A DNA stretch of 64,000 nt from Cryptomeria japonica (Eukaryota > Streptophyta > Pinopsida > Cupressales > Cupressaceae). Of the stretch, positions 47,123 to 62,854 are shown in pieces; the stretch's first letter is position 1; each line of letters begins with the position of its first letter. The position numbers were made by a program, and so were the translations under genes. The notes under the pieces were generated by a model. The model saw only the letters and a list, made by a program, of their open reading frames with translations. It was not told the origin of the DNA and made no database searches. The stretch spans positions 701,001-765,000 of the forward strand of contig NC_081414.1 of the NCBI RefSeq assembly GCF_030272615.1, in the 5' to 3' direction.

Positions 47123-47700
47123 TCAAAACAAAAAAGGAAACAACTGCTGCATCTCCTTACTGTCTTCCCACGTGGCATTCTTTTCATCATACTGGTCCCA
47201 TTGCACTTTGCACTGATCAACCTCTCTGTTGCACAACTGGCACTGGCACCTCTCCAAAATTTTGAATGGCTCTATCATTATTCCTCCCATTTCTTGGACC
47301 TGTAAAGCATCCCAATTCAAAATGTGTTTCTCATCAGGTACATACTTTTTAAGAAGAGATACATGGAAGACATCATGGATTCGGCTCAATTGGGGAGGTA
47401 AGGCCAACCGGTATGCAACTGGATTAATCCTTCCCAATATTTCAAAAGGTCCAACATAATGAGGTGCAAGCTTAGTCTTTTTCCCAAATCTTATGGAACT
47501 CTTGTGTGGCCTAACCCTTAGGAAGACTTTCTCTCCTACCTCAAACTCCCTTGGTGTCCTGTTTTTGTTTGCATAACTTTTTTGCCTATTTGAGGCTTCC
47601 TTCAATCTTTGCCTAATTTCCTTAGTTTTCCTTTCCATTTCTTTCAACATATCCGGCCCAATAATCACTCTATCTTCAAGACTATCCCAACTCAAAGGTG
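47123..47700 (-). CDS. Chromovirus integrase C-terminus and chromodomain
   Basis: The Pol tail has KSYANKNRTPREFEVGEKVFL, the GPY/F module (APHYVGPFEILGRI...AYRLALP), and RIHDVFHVSLLKKYV. It ends with a chromodomain-like segment (PFKILERCQCQLCNREV, then VQWDQYDEKNATWEDSKEM). Chromodomains of this kind direct integration towards particular chromatin in chromoviruses. Confidence 0.9.
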
Positions 47701-47701
47701 T

Positions 47702-50566
47702 TCAACATGGTCTACCATACAAAGCTTCAAAAGGTGCCATTCCCAAAGATGTTTGATATGTATTATTGTACGCAAACTCTACCAAAGGTAGGTACTCTTC
47801 CCATTTCCTCTGTTGGTCCATGCAGTACATGCGAAGTAGGTCTTCCATAATCTGATTTGTCCTTTCTGTCTGACCGTCGGTTTCAGGATGGTATGCGGTA
47901 CTAAAATTTAGCTGAGTTCCTAGAGCTGATTGAAGAGTGGTCCAAAACCTTGAAGTGAATCTAGCATCTCTATCTGATATGATTTTCTCTAGTATTCCAT
48001 GCAACCTAAATATTTCCTTAATAAAGCATCTAGCCAAGGAAGGTGCATCATCCGTCAGATTTCTTGGTATAAAGTGTGCCACCTTAGTGAGTTTGTCAAT
48101 TACCACCATTATTGCATCATGCCTAGAAGGTGACATGGGTAACCCTTGCACAAAATCCATGCTAATAACTTGCCACTTGTGTTGAGGTACATCGTGTAAT
48201 TGCAACAATCCGGCTGGGTGTCTATGTTCTGCCTTTACTCTTTGACACTCCAAACATTTAGCTACATACTTGACAATATCATTCTTCAACCCTTGCCAAA
48301 AGTATAACTTCTTTAGATCTGCATAAAGTTTGTTAACTCCTAGGTGCCCTGAATAAGGGGCATTGTGAGCTTCCGACAAGACTACTTCCCTTAAGTTCCC
48401 TGAATTAGGAATATAGATTCTATTATTGTATCTGAGCAACCCATCTTTGTCTAATGTATACCCTTCGACCTTAGGATCGGTTGGGTTGTGTTCTAAAGTC
48501 AATTTGACTTGCTCATACCATGGGTCATGTCCTTGTTCATCCATTACTTGCCTTTTGAAAGAGGTTTTGAATATTGCTATAGTCATCAAGTGTCTCCTCC
48601 TACTTAAGGCATCTTCCACCCTATTTTCTTTCCCCTTAATATATTCAATTTCAAAATCATATTCACTTAGAAACTCTAACCACCTTCTTTGTCTGGCATT
48701 TAAGTGAGGTTGGGTAAAGATGTATTTTAGCCCTTGGTTATCTGACTTTAGCTCAAAGGGCTTCCCTAGTAAGAAGTGTCTCCATTTTTGTAGGGCATGC
48801 ACAATTGCTGCCAATTCTAAGTCGTGGGGTACATAATTGACTTCATGAGTCTTTAGCTTCCTGGATTCGTAAGCTACTACCCCTTCATCTTGGACAAGTA
48901 CTCCTCCTAACCCTTCAATAGAAGCATCAATTATGATTGTGAAGTGTCCATTCAAATCTGGTACCTTTAGAATGGGTGTTGTAGTTAGTTTTCCCTTCAA
49001 GATTTGAAATGCCTTATCACTTTGCTCGGTGCACACAAACCTTTTGCCCTTCCTTTGCAACGAGGTGATGGGATTTGCTATCTTAGAGAATCCTTCCACA
49101 AACCTCCTATAGTAACCTGCTAGCCCCATAAAGCTTCTTACCTCTGAAACATTCTTAGGGATTGACCATTCTACTATTGCCTTTATTTTATCTGGGTCGA
49201 CTGCTATTCCTTCCTTTGATATTGTATGCCCAAGGTAGTGAATCTTTTCCTCAAAGAAGGCACATTTGGACAATTTCCCATATAACTTATGTTCTCTCAA
49301 CCTTTGCAAAACAATTTGTAGGTGCACTAAATGTTCCTCTTCATTTCTAGAGTAAATCAATATGTCATCCAGAAATACCAGAACAAATTTATCCAAGTAG
49401 TCATGGAGTACACTATTCATTAGGTTCATAAATGCAGCTGGGGCATTATTTACACCAAAAGGAACTACTATGAATTCATAATGTCCATATCTAGTCCTGA
49501 AGGCTATTTTCAGAATGTCTTCCTCCTTAATTCTGAGTTGATGGTACCTTGACCGGAGATCTATCTTTGAGAAAACTGCCGCTCCTTTCATTTGGTCAAA
49601 AAGATCCTCTATGCAAGGTAAGGGATACCTATTCTTTATTGTGACTTTGTTCAACATCCTATAGTCGATGCATAGCCTTAAGTTTCCATCCTTCTTCTTA
49701 ACAAATAAAACTGGCGCTCCCCATGGTGATACACTTGGCCTTATTAATCCCTTAGCTAAGAGTTCCTCTAACTGCATTTTGAGCTCTTGTAATTTGGTTG
49801 TGTTCATCCGGTAAGGTGCCCTTGATACTGGTTCAACTCCTGGGAGTACTTCGATAGAAAAGTCAAACTTCCTCTTAGGGGGTAAACCGGGTAATTCTTC
49901 TGGAAAAACATCCTTAAATTCCTTTAAGGAGGGGGTATTTTCAAATGTTGGTGTACTTTCCTCCTTTCCTTCATCAATTCCAACCATATAGATTTGACCT
50001 CCTCTTCTCCTTTCCTTCTTTAATTGCATTGCTGAGATGGTTTCTATACTAATGGGTTTAAACTTTCCTTGGATTTTGACCCTTTTCCCCCCATCATCCA
50101 AACATTCAACAATTTTGTTATAGCAATCTACACTAGCTTGATGGTCTGTTAACCAACTCATTCCCATAATTACATCATATAATCCTAAGGGTGCCACATA
50201 GAGATCTACCCTTGTTTCGAACTCAGGGAATTGTACCCTTGCCCTCGGTAAACACTTAGTTACTTTCCTAGTTGCCTTATCCCCATATTGAACCGTCCAT
50301 GATGACTCCATTCGATTAACTTTTAATGCATATTTGTTTACTAATTCAGGTGAGATGAAACATTCAGATGATCCAGTGTAAATTAGAATTGATATTGGTT
50401 GTTCAAATAGTGTACCTGTAGTTTCCACGGGCACATTCTGGTATCTTCCTCTTTGATTCCTAACCGTTGCATGAATCCTTTGTTGGGGCCCTTTTTGGGG
50501 TTGATTGGCCCTAATTTGTCCTTGCATCCTGGGGCACTCTCTGGAAAAATGGTTTTCCTCGCACAT
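47702..50566 (-). CDS. Chromovirus protease, reverse transcriptase, RNase H and integrase core
   Basis: A 954-aa open stretch. Order: zinc-knuckle end ([11 protein letters not shown]), protease ([14 protein letters not shown] in place of the usual D-T-G), RT ([34 protein letters not shown], catalytic FLDDILIYS), RNase H ([30 protein letters not shown]), the integrase zinc region ([13 protein letters not shown]...[11 protein letters not shown]), and the core ([40 protein letters not shown]). Length and order fit a Ty3/gypsy chromovirus Pol. Confidence 0.95.
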   Translation of the reverse strand: MCEENHFSRECPRMQGQIRANQPQKGPQQRIHATVRNQRGRYQNVPVETTGTLFEQPISILIYTGSSECFISPELVNKYALKVNRMESSWTVQYGDKATRKVTKCLPRARVQFPEFETRVDLYVAPLGLYDVIMGMSWLTDHQASVDCYNKIVECLDDGGKRVKIQGKFKPISIETISAMQLKKERRRGGQIYMVGIDEGKEESTPTFENTPSLKEFKDVFPEELPGLPPKRKFDFSIEVLPGVEPVSRAPYRMNTTKLQELKMQLEELLAKGLIRPSVSPWGAPVLFVKKKDGNLRLCIDYRMLNKVTIKNRYPLPCIEDLFDQMKGAAVFSKIDLRSRYHQLRIKEEDILKIAFRTRYGHYEFIVVPFGVNNAPAAFMNLMNSVLHDYLDKFVLVFLDDILIYSRNEEEHLVHLQIVLQRLREHKLYGKLSKCAFFEEKIHYLGHTISKEGIAVDPDKIKAIVEWSIPKNVSEVRSFMGLAGYYRRFVEGFSKIANPITSLQRKGKRFVCTEQSDKAFQILKGKLTTTPILKVPDLNGHFTIIIDASIEGLGGVLVQDEGVVAYESRKLKTHEVNYVPHDLELAAIVHALQKWRHFLLGKPFELKSDNQGLKYIFTQPHLNARQRRWLEFLSEYDFEIEYIKGKENRVEDALSRRRHLMTIAIFKTSFKRQVMDEQGHDPWYEQVKLTLEHNPTDPKVEGYTLDKDGLLRYNNRIYIPNSGNLREVVLSEAHNAPYSGHLGVNKLYADLKKLYFWQGLKNDIVKYVAKCLECQRVKAEHRHPAGLLQLHDVPQHKWQVISMDFVQGLPMSPSRHDAIMVVIDKLTKVAHFIPRNLTDDAPSLARCFIKEIFRLHGILEKIISDRDARFTSRFWTTLQSALGTQLNFSTAYHPETDGQTERTNQIMEDLLRMYCMDQQRKWEEYLPLVEFAYNNTYQTSLGMAPFEALYGRPC

Positions 50567-50599
50567 AAAGCATCCGCCTGGAGGACCCCTCCTGCCTTG

Positions 50600-51694
50600 A
50601 TTTCTAGGGGGGTCATTCCTTGTTTCATTGGCCCTAGGTGGATAAGTTATCCTATTCTGCTAGTCATTCCTGTTATAGTTGCCCCTGTTATTATCATTTC
50701 CATTCCTCTGATATTGATTAGACGGTGCCCTTCTTTCGGAAGAATTATTCCTCTGACCCTTGTTGAAATTAGTGTTTCCATTGAATTCTTTCTTCCTTTT
50801 AAATGAGTGGTTCCCATTATAGTTCCGCCCTGCTAGCATTTGAATCTTCCTCTCTTGCCTTAGGGACTTTTCGAGTACTTCATTCATGTTTCTGGGTCCA
50901 TGCATGTCAACCTCTGCCCCTATGTTGGTGTTTAGCCCCAAAATGAACTTCCTTGCTTGGCCTTCTTCATCCTTTTGGTACATAGGCATATATTTAAGCA
51001 ACTTGGTGAACTTATCCCAATATTGTTGAACAGATAGGGACCCTTGACGTAGATTATGGAATTCTGTCACTTTCTCATCAAAGAACAATTGAGGGAGCCA
51101 CCTATCTCAGAAGTGGTGAACAAATTGATCCCATGTGACCGTATCTCTGCTATACCCATTTTGTTCCTTGGTGTTGGTCCACCAACTAGCCGCCTCCCCT
51201 GTGAGTTGATAGGAACCCCATAAAGCCTTGGTTGTTTCGCTAAAATCTCTTAGCTCAAAATATTTTTCCATTTCATTTAGCCAATTCTCAGCCCCTTCAC
51301 CAATCAGCCTCCCATCGAACTTAGGAGGGGTGATTTTCTTTAAGTCTTTGGAGAGTTCCAATATGTTATTTTCCTTTCTATTACCCATCACATTCCCTTG
51401 ATCGCTACCAGGGTTTCCATTTTCGGTACCACTTTTATTCTCATAGTCATTCTGCCTTTCCCTAAGGTCCTGCAGTGATTGTTCCAAGAAGTTGATTTTA
51501 TCTCTTTGTTCGATTAGAAGGTCGATTATAGCTTGGACCCCATCTCCGTTATTCCTTGGGTTGTGTCGATCCCCTTCATGGTCTTCCTCATGGTTTTCTT
51601 CATGGTTTTCCTCATGGTTTTCTTCATGGTTTTCTTCCCTTAGACTCCTAGTACATCTTCCATTACCCCTTCCTCTTCCTCTTCCTCTTGCCAT
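50600..51694 (-). pseudogene. Chromovirus Gag
   Basis: It begins MARGRGRGRGNG with tandem NHEENHEENHEE repeats, then a coiled-coil-like segment (FLEQSLQDLRERQND). The Retrotrans_gag core follows (ITPPKFDGRLIGEGAENWL, ALWGSYQLTGEAASWW, TEFHNLRQGSLSVQQYWDKF) and leads to a basic, Asn-rich stretch before the zinc knuckle near 50560. One or two breaks separate the parts. Confidence 0.88.
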
Positions 51695-51834
51695 TCTAGG
51701 TTTTACCTAAAAGTTAAATTATGTAGTCAGTTTTTTTTTTTGATTTAGGATTTAAAAAAATAAAATAATTTTTACTATTGTAAAACATTCCCTTAGTTGA
51801 ATAAATTGAAGTGAGCATAAGGCCTAGATTTGAA

Positions 51835-51851
51835 CCTTTGCTCTGTTACCA
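51835..51851 (-). other. Primer-binding site of the chromovirus
   Basis: On the minus strand TGGTAACAGAGCAAAGG lies 2 bp inside the 5' LTR. It resembles the initiator tRNA-Met primer site. Confidence 0.85.
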
Positions 51852-51853
51852 CA

Positions 51854-55307
<3,454 letters not shown>

Positions 55308-55421
55308 TGCCCGATACAACTGCGTGACACATAGAATCCATGGTAGGTAGTTAAGGCATGTCACAAATCCATCGCTTGTGCTACACAACATAAGGAGACC
55401 AAGGGCACACACCTTGCAATA
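55308..55421 (-). repeat. TRIM array right LTR, right part
   Basis: It opens with the TGCCC duplication and includes TGACACATAGAATCCATGG. It ends ...TTGCAATA, followed by the CCAAA duplication of the whole array. Confidence 0.87.
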
Positions 55422-55426
55422 CCAAA

Positions 55427-56025
55427 AACTATAAAATTAACAAGTGCTGTTAAAAATGCCACCAAGACTTAGAATTATTCTTGCAAAATAGATGAAACAA
55501 CAAAATTTAGGAATCAAAAAGCCATCAGGAAAAAGGCTTATGTGCAAGGCCCAAAGAAAATGGCACAAGGGATACAGATAGGGATCAAAGCCACATAGAC
55601 TTAAAGGAAACTACATTAAAAATTAATTGTTTGAAGCTTAATATAGACAGTGTAAGACCCAAGGCAAAAGGGCTTGTGTAGTATAAAGAAAGGGGTGTAG
55701 TTTTTAATAAAACAAACTTTTCAAATGCCACGATGGTTGAATAGTAGTGGGGTCGGGGGCTCTAGCCACACCTTGTAGTCCACTCAGAGATTGCACAGAC
55801 TTAAATATTGTACATAGTTTCAAATTCGTTTGATAAAAAAAATATTTGTTTGTTGATGTGTGGTGGGGTGAACTTGTGACGGGGCTACATAGGAGGCATT
55901 GAATGGGATTTAAGGCAAACCACAAGTCAAAATTAAAAAGGCATGGGAGCCAATGGAAATGGGCTTGTAGTACAGGGTCGCAAGAGGTATAGGGTATCTT
56001 GTCAATACCAAATGCTTATAATAAA
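55427..56025. repeat. Dispersed repeat R, copy X, right part
   Basis: It matches about 59970-60525: ACCAAGACTTAGAAT, CCCAAAGAAAATGGCACAAG, AAGGCAAAAGGGCTTGTG and GGGGGCTCTAGCC are shared. Not classifiable from sequence alone; no protein is encoded. Confidence 0.82.
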
Positions 56026-56596
56026 TATAAAATTTTACAATGAGAAAATTGGATTAAAAAAAACATTAATTGTTTTAATAATCACAAAAATCAATATTTT
56101 ACATTTTTTTTCTGTATTGTATTTTGTGAAGTGGGGCCAATGGCACTCTGCAAAAAAAAAATTGCTTCAAATTTCACTGTGTCAAAAATTGACAAATCAT
56201 CAATTAATTTAGCCTTTTTGGGCCTTCTAGATATGATGTTGCAGTCCATTTGGTCTGAATATGTCTCAAGAAATCAAATACCCTCTAGATCCTTTGATGA
56301 AAGCTTTGGTAAAAACCTTTACAAAATTTGCATTCGGTGTCCGATTTGGACAAAACAAAAGTTGTTTCTAACTTTCTTGGCTACTCTGAACTCAATGGTC
56401 AGGTTAGATTTTCTCCAAGAATCTCCAATATACTTGCACTAATAAGAAAGAAAAATAAACCCCTTAGGAAACTATAATTTCTATCAAGCTTTTCTGATTC
56501 TCAATATCATCATCGGATGCGAGAGATTATACTTTGCTTTCAAGAATGAAATGACTTTAGATTCCTTAAATATCTGCTAACCTACAACTCACAGTG
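56026..56596 (-). other. Possible leader downstream of the Copia-3 LTR, plus AT-rich DNA
   Basis: The right part lies immediately downstream (minus strand) of a primer site and would be element leader. 56019-56095 shares about 77 bp with 63060-63135. No coding signal. Confidence 0.4.
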
Positions 56597-56609
56597 GGCT
56601 TTGATACCA
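56597..56609 (-). other. Primer-binding site next to the Copia-3 LTR
   Basis: TGGTATCAAAGCC on the minus strand starts exactly at the LTR end ...TCCAACA. Confidence 0.85.
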
Positions 56610-57103
56610 TGTTGGATATAACTGTGAAGCCGTCCAATATCAATGTGATTGAAGGAAAGCAAGACAAGAACCAAGAGATGAAAAAAACTCAACATTCTCC
56701 TAACATTGAACTAGACTCATAATCTAAGCTAGTGTTCTATTTTTAGAATAGGGAGAGGTGAGGGTTGTTTATATAGAAAAATATGGGCATATAAAACAAA
56801 GAGGAATAATAACTCCAGATAGCCCAAAATAGGAGGCAGGTTTACCTACTTGGTAAATCCCAAATACATGGTTATGCCAACTTAGGTAAAGACACACAAA
56901 TGGTTATGAGGAGGTGGCTAATAGATCCAAATGAGGGCATGACAATCAACTACCCAAATGTGGGTGTGAATAACACATGTGAATGTAGGATAATGCCACA
57001 TGTCCTCATACTAAACAGTCTAATATAACCTAAGAAATCTTAATAATGTGTAGGAAAAATAAATATTCTCTAACATAAGAGAAAAGAAAAACCTACAGTA
57101 ACA
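56610..57103 (-). repeat. Copia-3 LTR (494 bp)
   Basis: On the minus strand it reads TGTTACTGTAGG...ATCCAACA. A primer site lies on its downstream side and a purine tract (AAGGGGAGG at 57104-57113) on its upstream side, so it serves as the 3' LTR of the body at 57104-59810 and as a 5' LTR for what remains to its left. A TATA-like CTATATAAAC lies on the minus strand near 56772. Confidence 0.8.
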
Positions 57104-59810
57104 CCTCCCCTTAAGCGGAGCTTAGGTGGGTGAAAATAGACAAAGATGGGTCCCATCTACTAGGCCATCTTAGGTACCCATGTACAAAATAATCTCTCAC
57201 AAATGGAGAAAAGGAGAAAACTCGGTGGGACAAAACTCAGCCCCAAAAGGGAGAAAATACAACAAGTGTCCCAACACAAGAACTAATCTCATGCAAGAAA
57301 GAAATCTCCTCCAAGATAGAAATGATATGAAAGACTATTTAGCCTTCAAACAAGTAATCAACTGCACCAATGGTTGATGCTTGAAATTCAATTTAGAAGA
57401 AGGACCACGATCATAAAACAACATTCCTCCCCTTGGGAAAAAACAAAATGAAAGGTGTATGGAGATTATCTTCCCATTCCTGAAAGGAAGATGTATGAAG
57501 AAAGTGTAAAATGTGTGAAGTCTCTGAAAATGATCATGTGTCTCCTTGTCGACGTCAAATTTTTTTACAATCAAATTAGGTGTTCTAGGCCACACTGATG
57601 AAGACAACAATTCATAACCTACTAGAGATGTATGTTGAACAATATCTAAAGAATCCAAGATCTCCTTTGAAGATAAAGATGCCTCCTCCAAATCCTGCTC
57701 AAAAGTATCTACACTCACGTCAAATGTGGAGAATGAACAAGAGGATCCAAGGTTACTCTAAAACAATTGAAGAAGAATCAATTTCATCAAAGAGAAGATC
57801 AATATCATGAAGAGTGTCTCCCAAGTCTGAAATATGAGAATCCATAAACAAACTTGCAATGTTTGTCAAGTGGTCATCCCATGAAACTATATATGGAAGA
57901 CGATGTGGTTCTTGTTGCACTGAATCAAAAGTAGCCATTAATGTAGCAACACAAGTATCCTCAAAAGAAATAGCAGATGGATGAGAAGGAATGGAAGGTT
58001 CAAGAACTAAATATGATGTGAGAATACCCAAGTTCAAGTAACCAAAATTCTCCTCATAATCAAAATTCACACTAGGAGTGTGATCAACAACCAAAGGATT
58101 AGAACCATCATCGGGTGCAAAATTTGAAAAGGTATATCTCTAAGATGAATCGTCAACCATTCAAGTAGCATTTATCTTTCTACTTTCCAATTCTTTAATG
58201 ATAACTGAATCAGGTGTGAATTCCACAGTCTTCCTTATACCACCATGGGTGATATGATAGATGGAAAGAATATTGTTTGATAGATGAGGTACATAAAAAA
58301 TATCATTGAAGGTGCGATCCCCAATATCAATGGAACCTTTCCCAATCACACTAATGTAAGTGTTGTTGCCCATCAAAATAGTTGACATTACACAAGGCTC
58401 AAAAGAAGAGAACATAGACTATATAAAAGCCATATGATGAGAAGCTCTAGAATATAGGAGCCATCTCCCTGATTCACAACTTGTAGTAGCATAAAGAGAT
58501 TTACCTTTATTTTTAGTTGCTTCGGAAAAAAGTCCTGCATGACCTTTTACCTTAGTAGATCTTTACTTTTTAGAATTAGAAGAAGAAGTTGACTCAGACA
58601 TTATATAAGGTAGATCAATGTTGTTCTTCTTAAGAAATTTTTCAATTCATTAATATCCTTCTTGTAAGAAGAATTCTCTTCACGTCCAATCCTTTTACAA
58701 TATGCACAAGTAGACTTCTCCTTAGATGAATCATCTTTTGAAAATGATTTCTTTTGTGCTTGATCTGTATGTGACTTTTTCTTAAAATTCTTTTGTTTCT
58801 TGTCAAATTGTCCTTGCTCTTTTTGTCTCTTAGGTTCACTAGCCAACAAGGCCTGATTCTTTGATGGCTTAATGAGACCCATAGAAAGTAGCTTATGTTG
58901 TTCATGTATTAGAATCTTGGAAAAAGATGCAAATTGAGGCTTAAAATAAGTCGATCCCATAGTTATCCTACGAGTATGAAAGATAGAAACAAAAGATGCA
59001 TACCCGAGACCCAATTTATTCAATGCATTATAAACTATTTGAATGCCCTTTTTATCAATACTACATTCTTTACACTATGCTCTCAAATCATTAGCCTTTG
59101 TTATGAAATCCTGGATGTTGTCAAATTTTTTTGGATCAAGGTTCATCAAATTATTGTCAACATATGGAGTACACCCTAGTTGCATTAGTGCATTTCATGC
59201 ATGTTGATGCCTAGTTGCATAATTATATGGTGTAAGCAATGGAACCTTATAATCATCTATAAGTGCAATAAAAGAAGAGCACAAGTAATTAGACAAGAAA
59301 TCACATAGAGAAAGAGAGACCCCCCCTTTTTCACTCAATTAAGATTTACCCCCAACAAAAAATGATTTGATACTTTATAAATCAATGAATTTACAATGTT
59401 GGAGTTGTTTTCCAGAGTTTCACAATGTCCAAATGTGGACTCAAATATTACAAGTACAATTAAATCTCAAAATGAGAATCTCAAAATATCACCAATGTGT
59501 AGTGCTAGAAAATATCAACTTTAAAAAAAAAAATGGCACCTAAATCTAAGGTCGTATGTGAAAGTTACATAGATTTGAAGTTGAAAAAACGAGGATTAAC
59601 CTTTAGATCTTCTGTGAAAACTAAATTTGTAAAAAATCGGGTCCACTTGATAAAAAAAAAATGATCACTACACCATGAAGATTGTGAAATTCTACCTCAA
59701 ATAAAAAAAAATGCACTGGAAAAATCCTCTACATGTCCAATATATGATCGTTTGAAGTTGAGGTACAAAAACCAAAACCTCAATGGTAAGGGGTCACTAG
59801 TTTACAAAGT
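57104..59810 (-). mobile_element. Copia-3 remnant, gag/protease only
   Basis: On the minus strand: a leader-like stretch (59810-59200), a Gag C-terminal part with a zinc-knuckle remnant (CAYCKRIGREEN near 58690), and a protease/GAG-pre-integrase piece (VMSTILMGNNTYISVIGKGSIDI, DIFYVPHLSNNILSI near 58300). Two reading frames of unknown function follow (58094-57753 and 57718-57335), then the polypurine tract and LTR. No integrase core, RT or RNase H is seen. A non-autonomous or internally shortened Copia element is likely. Several breaks are present. Confidence 0.72.
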
Positions 59811-60525
59811 CAACTCTGCCAGATTTAGCCATCTGCCTCTAATAGGAGGTCCACCAAAATAGAAGCACTACCAATCAGTTTAAAATCTCTACTACTTTGA
59901 AATACCTCCAAACAAATATAGAAACAACTATATTTGATAAGACTGCCATGCAGTCTAGGACTAAAAAAATAAAAATACCAAGACTTAGAATGATTGCTTC
60001 TAAATAGATGAAACAACCAAATTTATGAGTCACAAATCCATCGAGAAAAAGCCAAGGTCACACAAGGGTTCGAAGGCTTGTGTGCATGACCCAAAGAAAA
60101 TGGCACAAGGTTTACACGCATGGATTAAAGCCACACAGACTTTAAGGAAACAATGTAACAAGTTAATGGTTTGAATCATAATGCAAATGGTGTAAGCCCC
60201 CAAGGCAAAAGGGCTTGTGTAGTATAAAGAAAGGAGTGCACAAGGGTCAAATAGTAGAGGGGTTGGGGGCTCTAGCCATACCCAACAGTCCACTTAGAGA
60301 CTGCACATAGACTTAAAGCTTGTGCGTAGTTTCAGATTCGTTTAATACAAAAAAAATCTTTGTTTGTTGATGTGTGGCGAGGTAGACCTCCGACGGGGCC
60401 ATGCAGGAGTTGTTGAATGGGGTTCAAGGCAAACTACAGGTCAAAATGCAAAAGGCACATGAGCCAAAAGAAAGGGGTTCGTAGTACAGGGCCGACAAAG
60501 ATACAGGGTACCTTGTCGGTACTCT
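59810..60525. repeat. Dispersed repeat R, copy Y
   Basis: Uninterrupted copy of about 715 bp matching 27045-27211 plus 55427-56025. It shows what copy X looked like before the TRIM inserted. Confidence 0.83.
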
Positions 60526-62581
60526 TAAGAAATATATTTTATATATATATTTTCAAAAAAAAAAATTTTTTTTACAAAAGTTTATAATTTCGTCGAGAGG
60601 CGATCTACAATGGGATTCAAGTTGTCCGTAAACAAAAATGCTTTTTCAATTTTTTTTGACATGCTGACATGGCAGTATAGTGATGCTGGCGGAAGAGTGG
60701 GTAGAAACATTACACAAAACGCTTTTGATAAAAAATTGGCGTTTGCTCGTCTGGGAAACCATTAATATATGTATGACTTGATTCATTGTGGCTTATTCTA
60801 CATCGTGTCATTAGTATTTGAAATGTCCAGTGCACTTGTTGCCTGGGACTAGAGTATTCAAATCATCCCCAACTGGCAGAAAATATTAATTGCACAACGT
60901 CCCAAGATAGAAAATATAATGATGCATGATGAAATCTATGACAAGAAGCCAGTAACATGCAACATGCAGGTAACCGACAATGGATATGAATTTAGAAAGT
61001 AAAACGCCTCCAATGCATCGCTTGAAGACGGAAAATGAAATGGTTCAAAGCTCCATAGCTTATATATTACGTTGCAGCTACAGTCCTCCTCTTCATTTTT
61101 GAATCCATCAATATTTCTTCCTCACAGCTCACTAGCAGAATGCAAAGAGACCTCCACATTGGCCAAGAAAAGCCATAAACATGAGCAAGACGTGGGAACA
61201 AAGTCTCCAATCTGGGACCATCTCCATGACAATGGTATGAGAAAAATTGATTCTCTCCCTCTCACGCATGAAGTTTAATTTATTTTTGTGTTTTCAGACA
61301 TCAAATAAAATTACTTTCATTTTCTTTAGTTCTCTGCATTAAAATTTGAATCTTATGATGCCAGATACATTAAAGTTTTGCTCCTCCAATGTCTATTAAT
61401 ATTTGGGTAGACCAATTTTAGGAAAATAAAGATAAGCATTTGTTCATGATTTGTACAGTGTGTGGGGTAATGTCATTGGGCATTAGGATGGTGGTTCCTT
61501 TATACACCATTGCATCTTCTTATATTCTCTCTCATGGGGACGTCTCATTACAAAATTGTAGTCTATATACCTCTTTGCTATTCTGAGATCTGAATCTATA
61601 GAAATTATATGTTTTAAGAAGACATATACTAACTACAAATGTGGCCATGCAGGTTCCTGTAGACATCTTCTTCTTACCTATCATGCTTTTATGATTTTTA
61701 TGATATGCTAGAGGGATGGAACGAAAAAGTTCACTGCGATTGGCAATATTACCGTGAATACTTTCTGTAAATTTTCCCACTCCATATTGGATTTTCAAGT
61801 TCTTACCCTCACAAACCGAAAGGCTTCCTTTCAACTCTAGGGAACTTGGTTTCTGAATTTTTTTTGCTAATAAACAACTGCAACAGGGAGAGTTTTTGGA
61901 ATTTAGCTTTGATATTTCTAATATGTAAATTGTACAAATCGAAATTTAGGGTTTGCATTATTTGTTTTTTTAATATAGATAGCTCTTCTATCACAAGTTG
62001 ATTTCTGTGGTAATTGTGTATCATGGCTTTCCAAAATAAAGTGTATAATGTTTAATTGGTCCGATAAGCTTTGTCTGGAAGATAATGATAATAATCATTG
62101 CCCCTTACAAAAATTTTCACCAAAGGAATTAGTAGAAAATTAGAGCAAGTCTTCAACAAGTATCACGGTAAACAATTCTCAAGATAATCAATACAATTAA
62201 GGATGCAATCGTCCTTGACATATCATACAGTAACAATAGTGAAAATGTTTGGTTCAAACCCAAAAAATAAATCAGCTTATTATCTAAATGAAAAAGAGAA
62301 ATTGAATTATATTATTATATTTTAAACATTAAGAGTTTTATAATCTTATTAGTATTTGTGATAGGCAATACTAATTTTGAATTTTGTAGAAGTTGAGACA
62401 TTCCAATTTTTGTGAACTTAGCTTCAACATTTGCTAATCTTCTTCTTTCATATAAGAGATAGAAATTATGCTGGAAACAAATCTCAAATAAGAATTATTA
62501 AAATATTGAACCTTCTATAGAAACCATGAATCACTATGTAGATAGGATCGTCGTGGGATCTTTTCCAACGGCCTAGGCACT
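60526..62581. other. Unassigned AT-rich stretch
   Basis: A TATATATT motif at about 61060 precedes a Ser-rich plus-strand frame (about 61072-61278) that has no ATG at its start and ends near a GTATGAG donor-like site. It could be a leftover first exon, but no partner exon was found. Nothing else is supported. Confidence 0.35.
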
Positions 62582-62854
62582 TGCATCAAGAAACTTCAAC
62601 TAAATAGATGGAATAAAAACATTACTTATAATTAAAGCACAGTCTACATAAAGTAAATAAATCATGATTTTACAATTAAATTTATTTGTCTTGTGCAAGT
62701 TTTAGGATTATTCAATCATTATAAAATATTCAAATTTAGTGTTTTTAAGTTAGTTTTAAAAAAAGAGAATGTCATGTGATGATGATGAGAGCATTAAGCA
62801 ATGGTTAGAAGTAATGTTTTTATTTCATCTATTTAGTTCAAGTTTCTTGTTGTT
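62582..62854. repeat. MITE-like inverted repeat
   Basis: 62589-62627 and 62809-62847 are inverted copies, identical at about 37 of 39 positions, and pairing extends a few bases on both sides. The roughly 180-bp spacer is AT-rich and non-coding. A small non-autonomous DNA transposon or fold-back element is likely; no clear target duplication was settled on. Confidence 0.65.
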
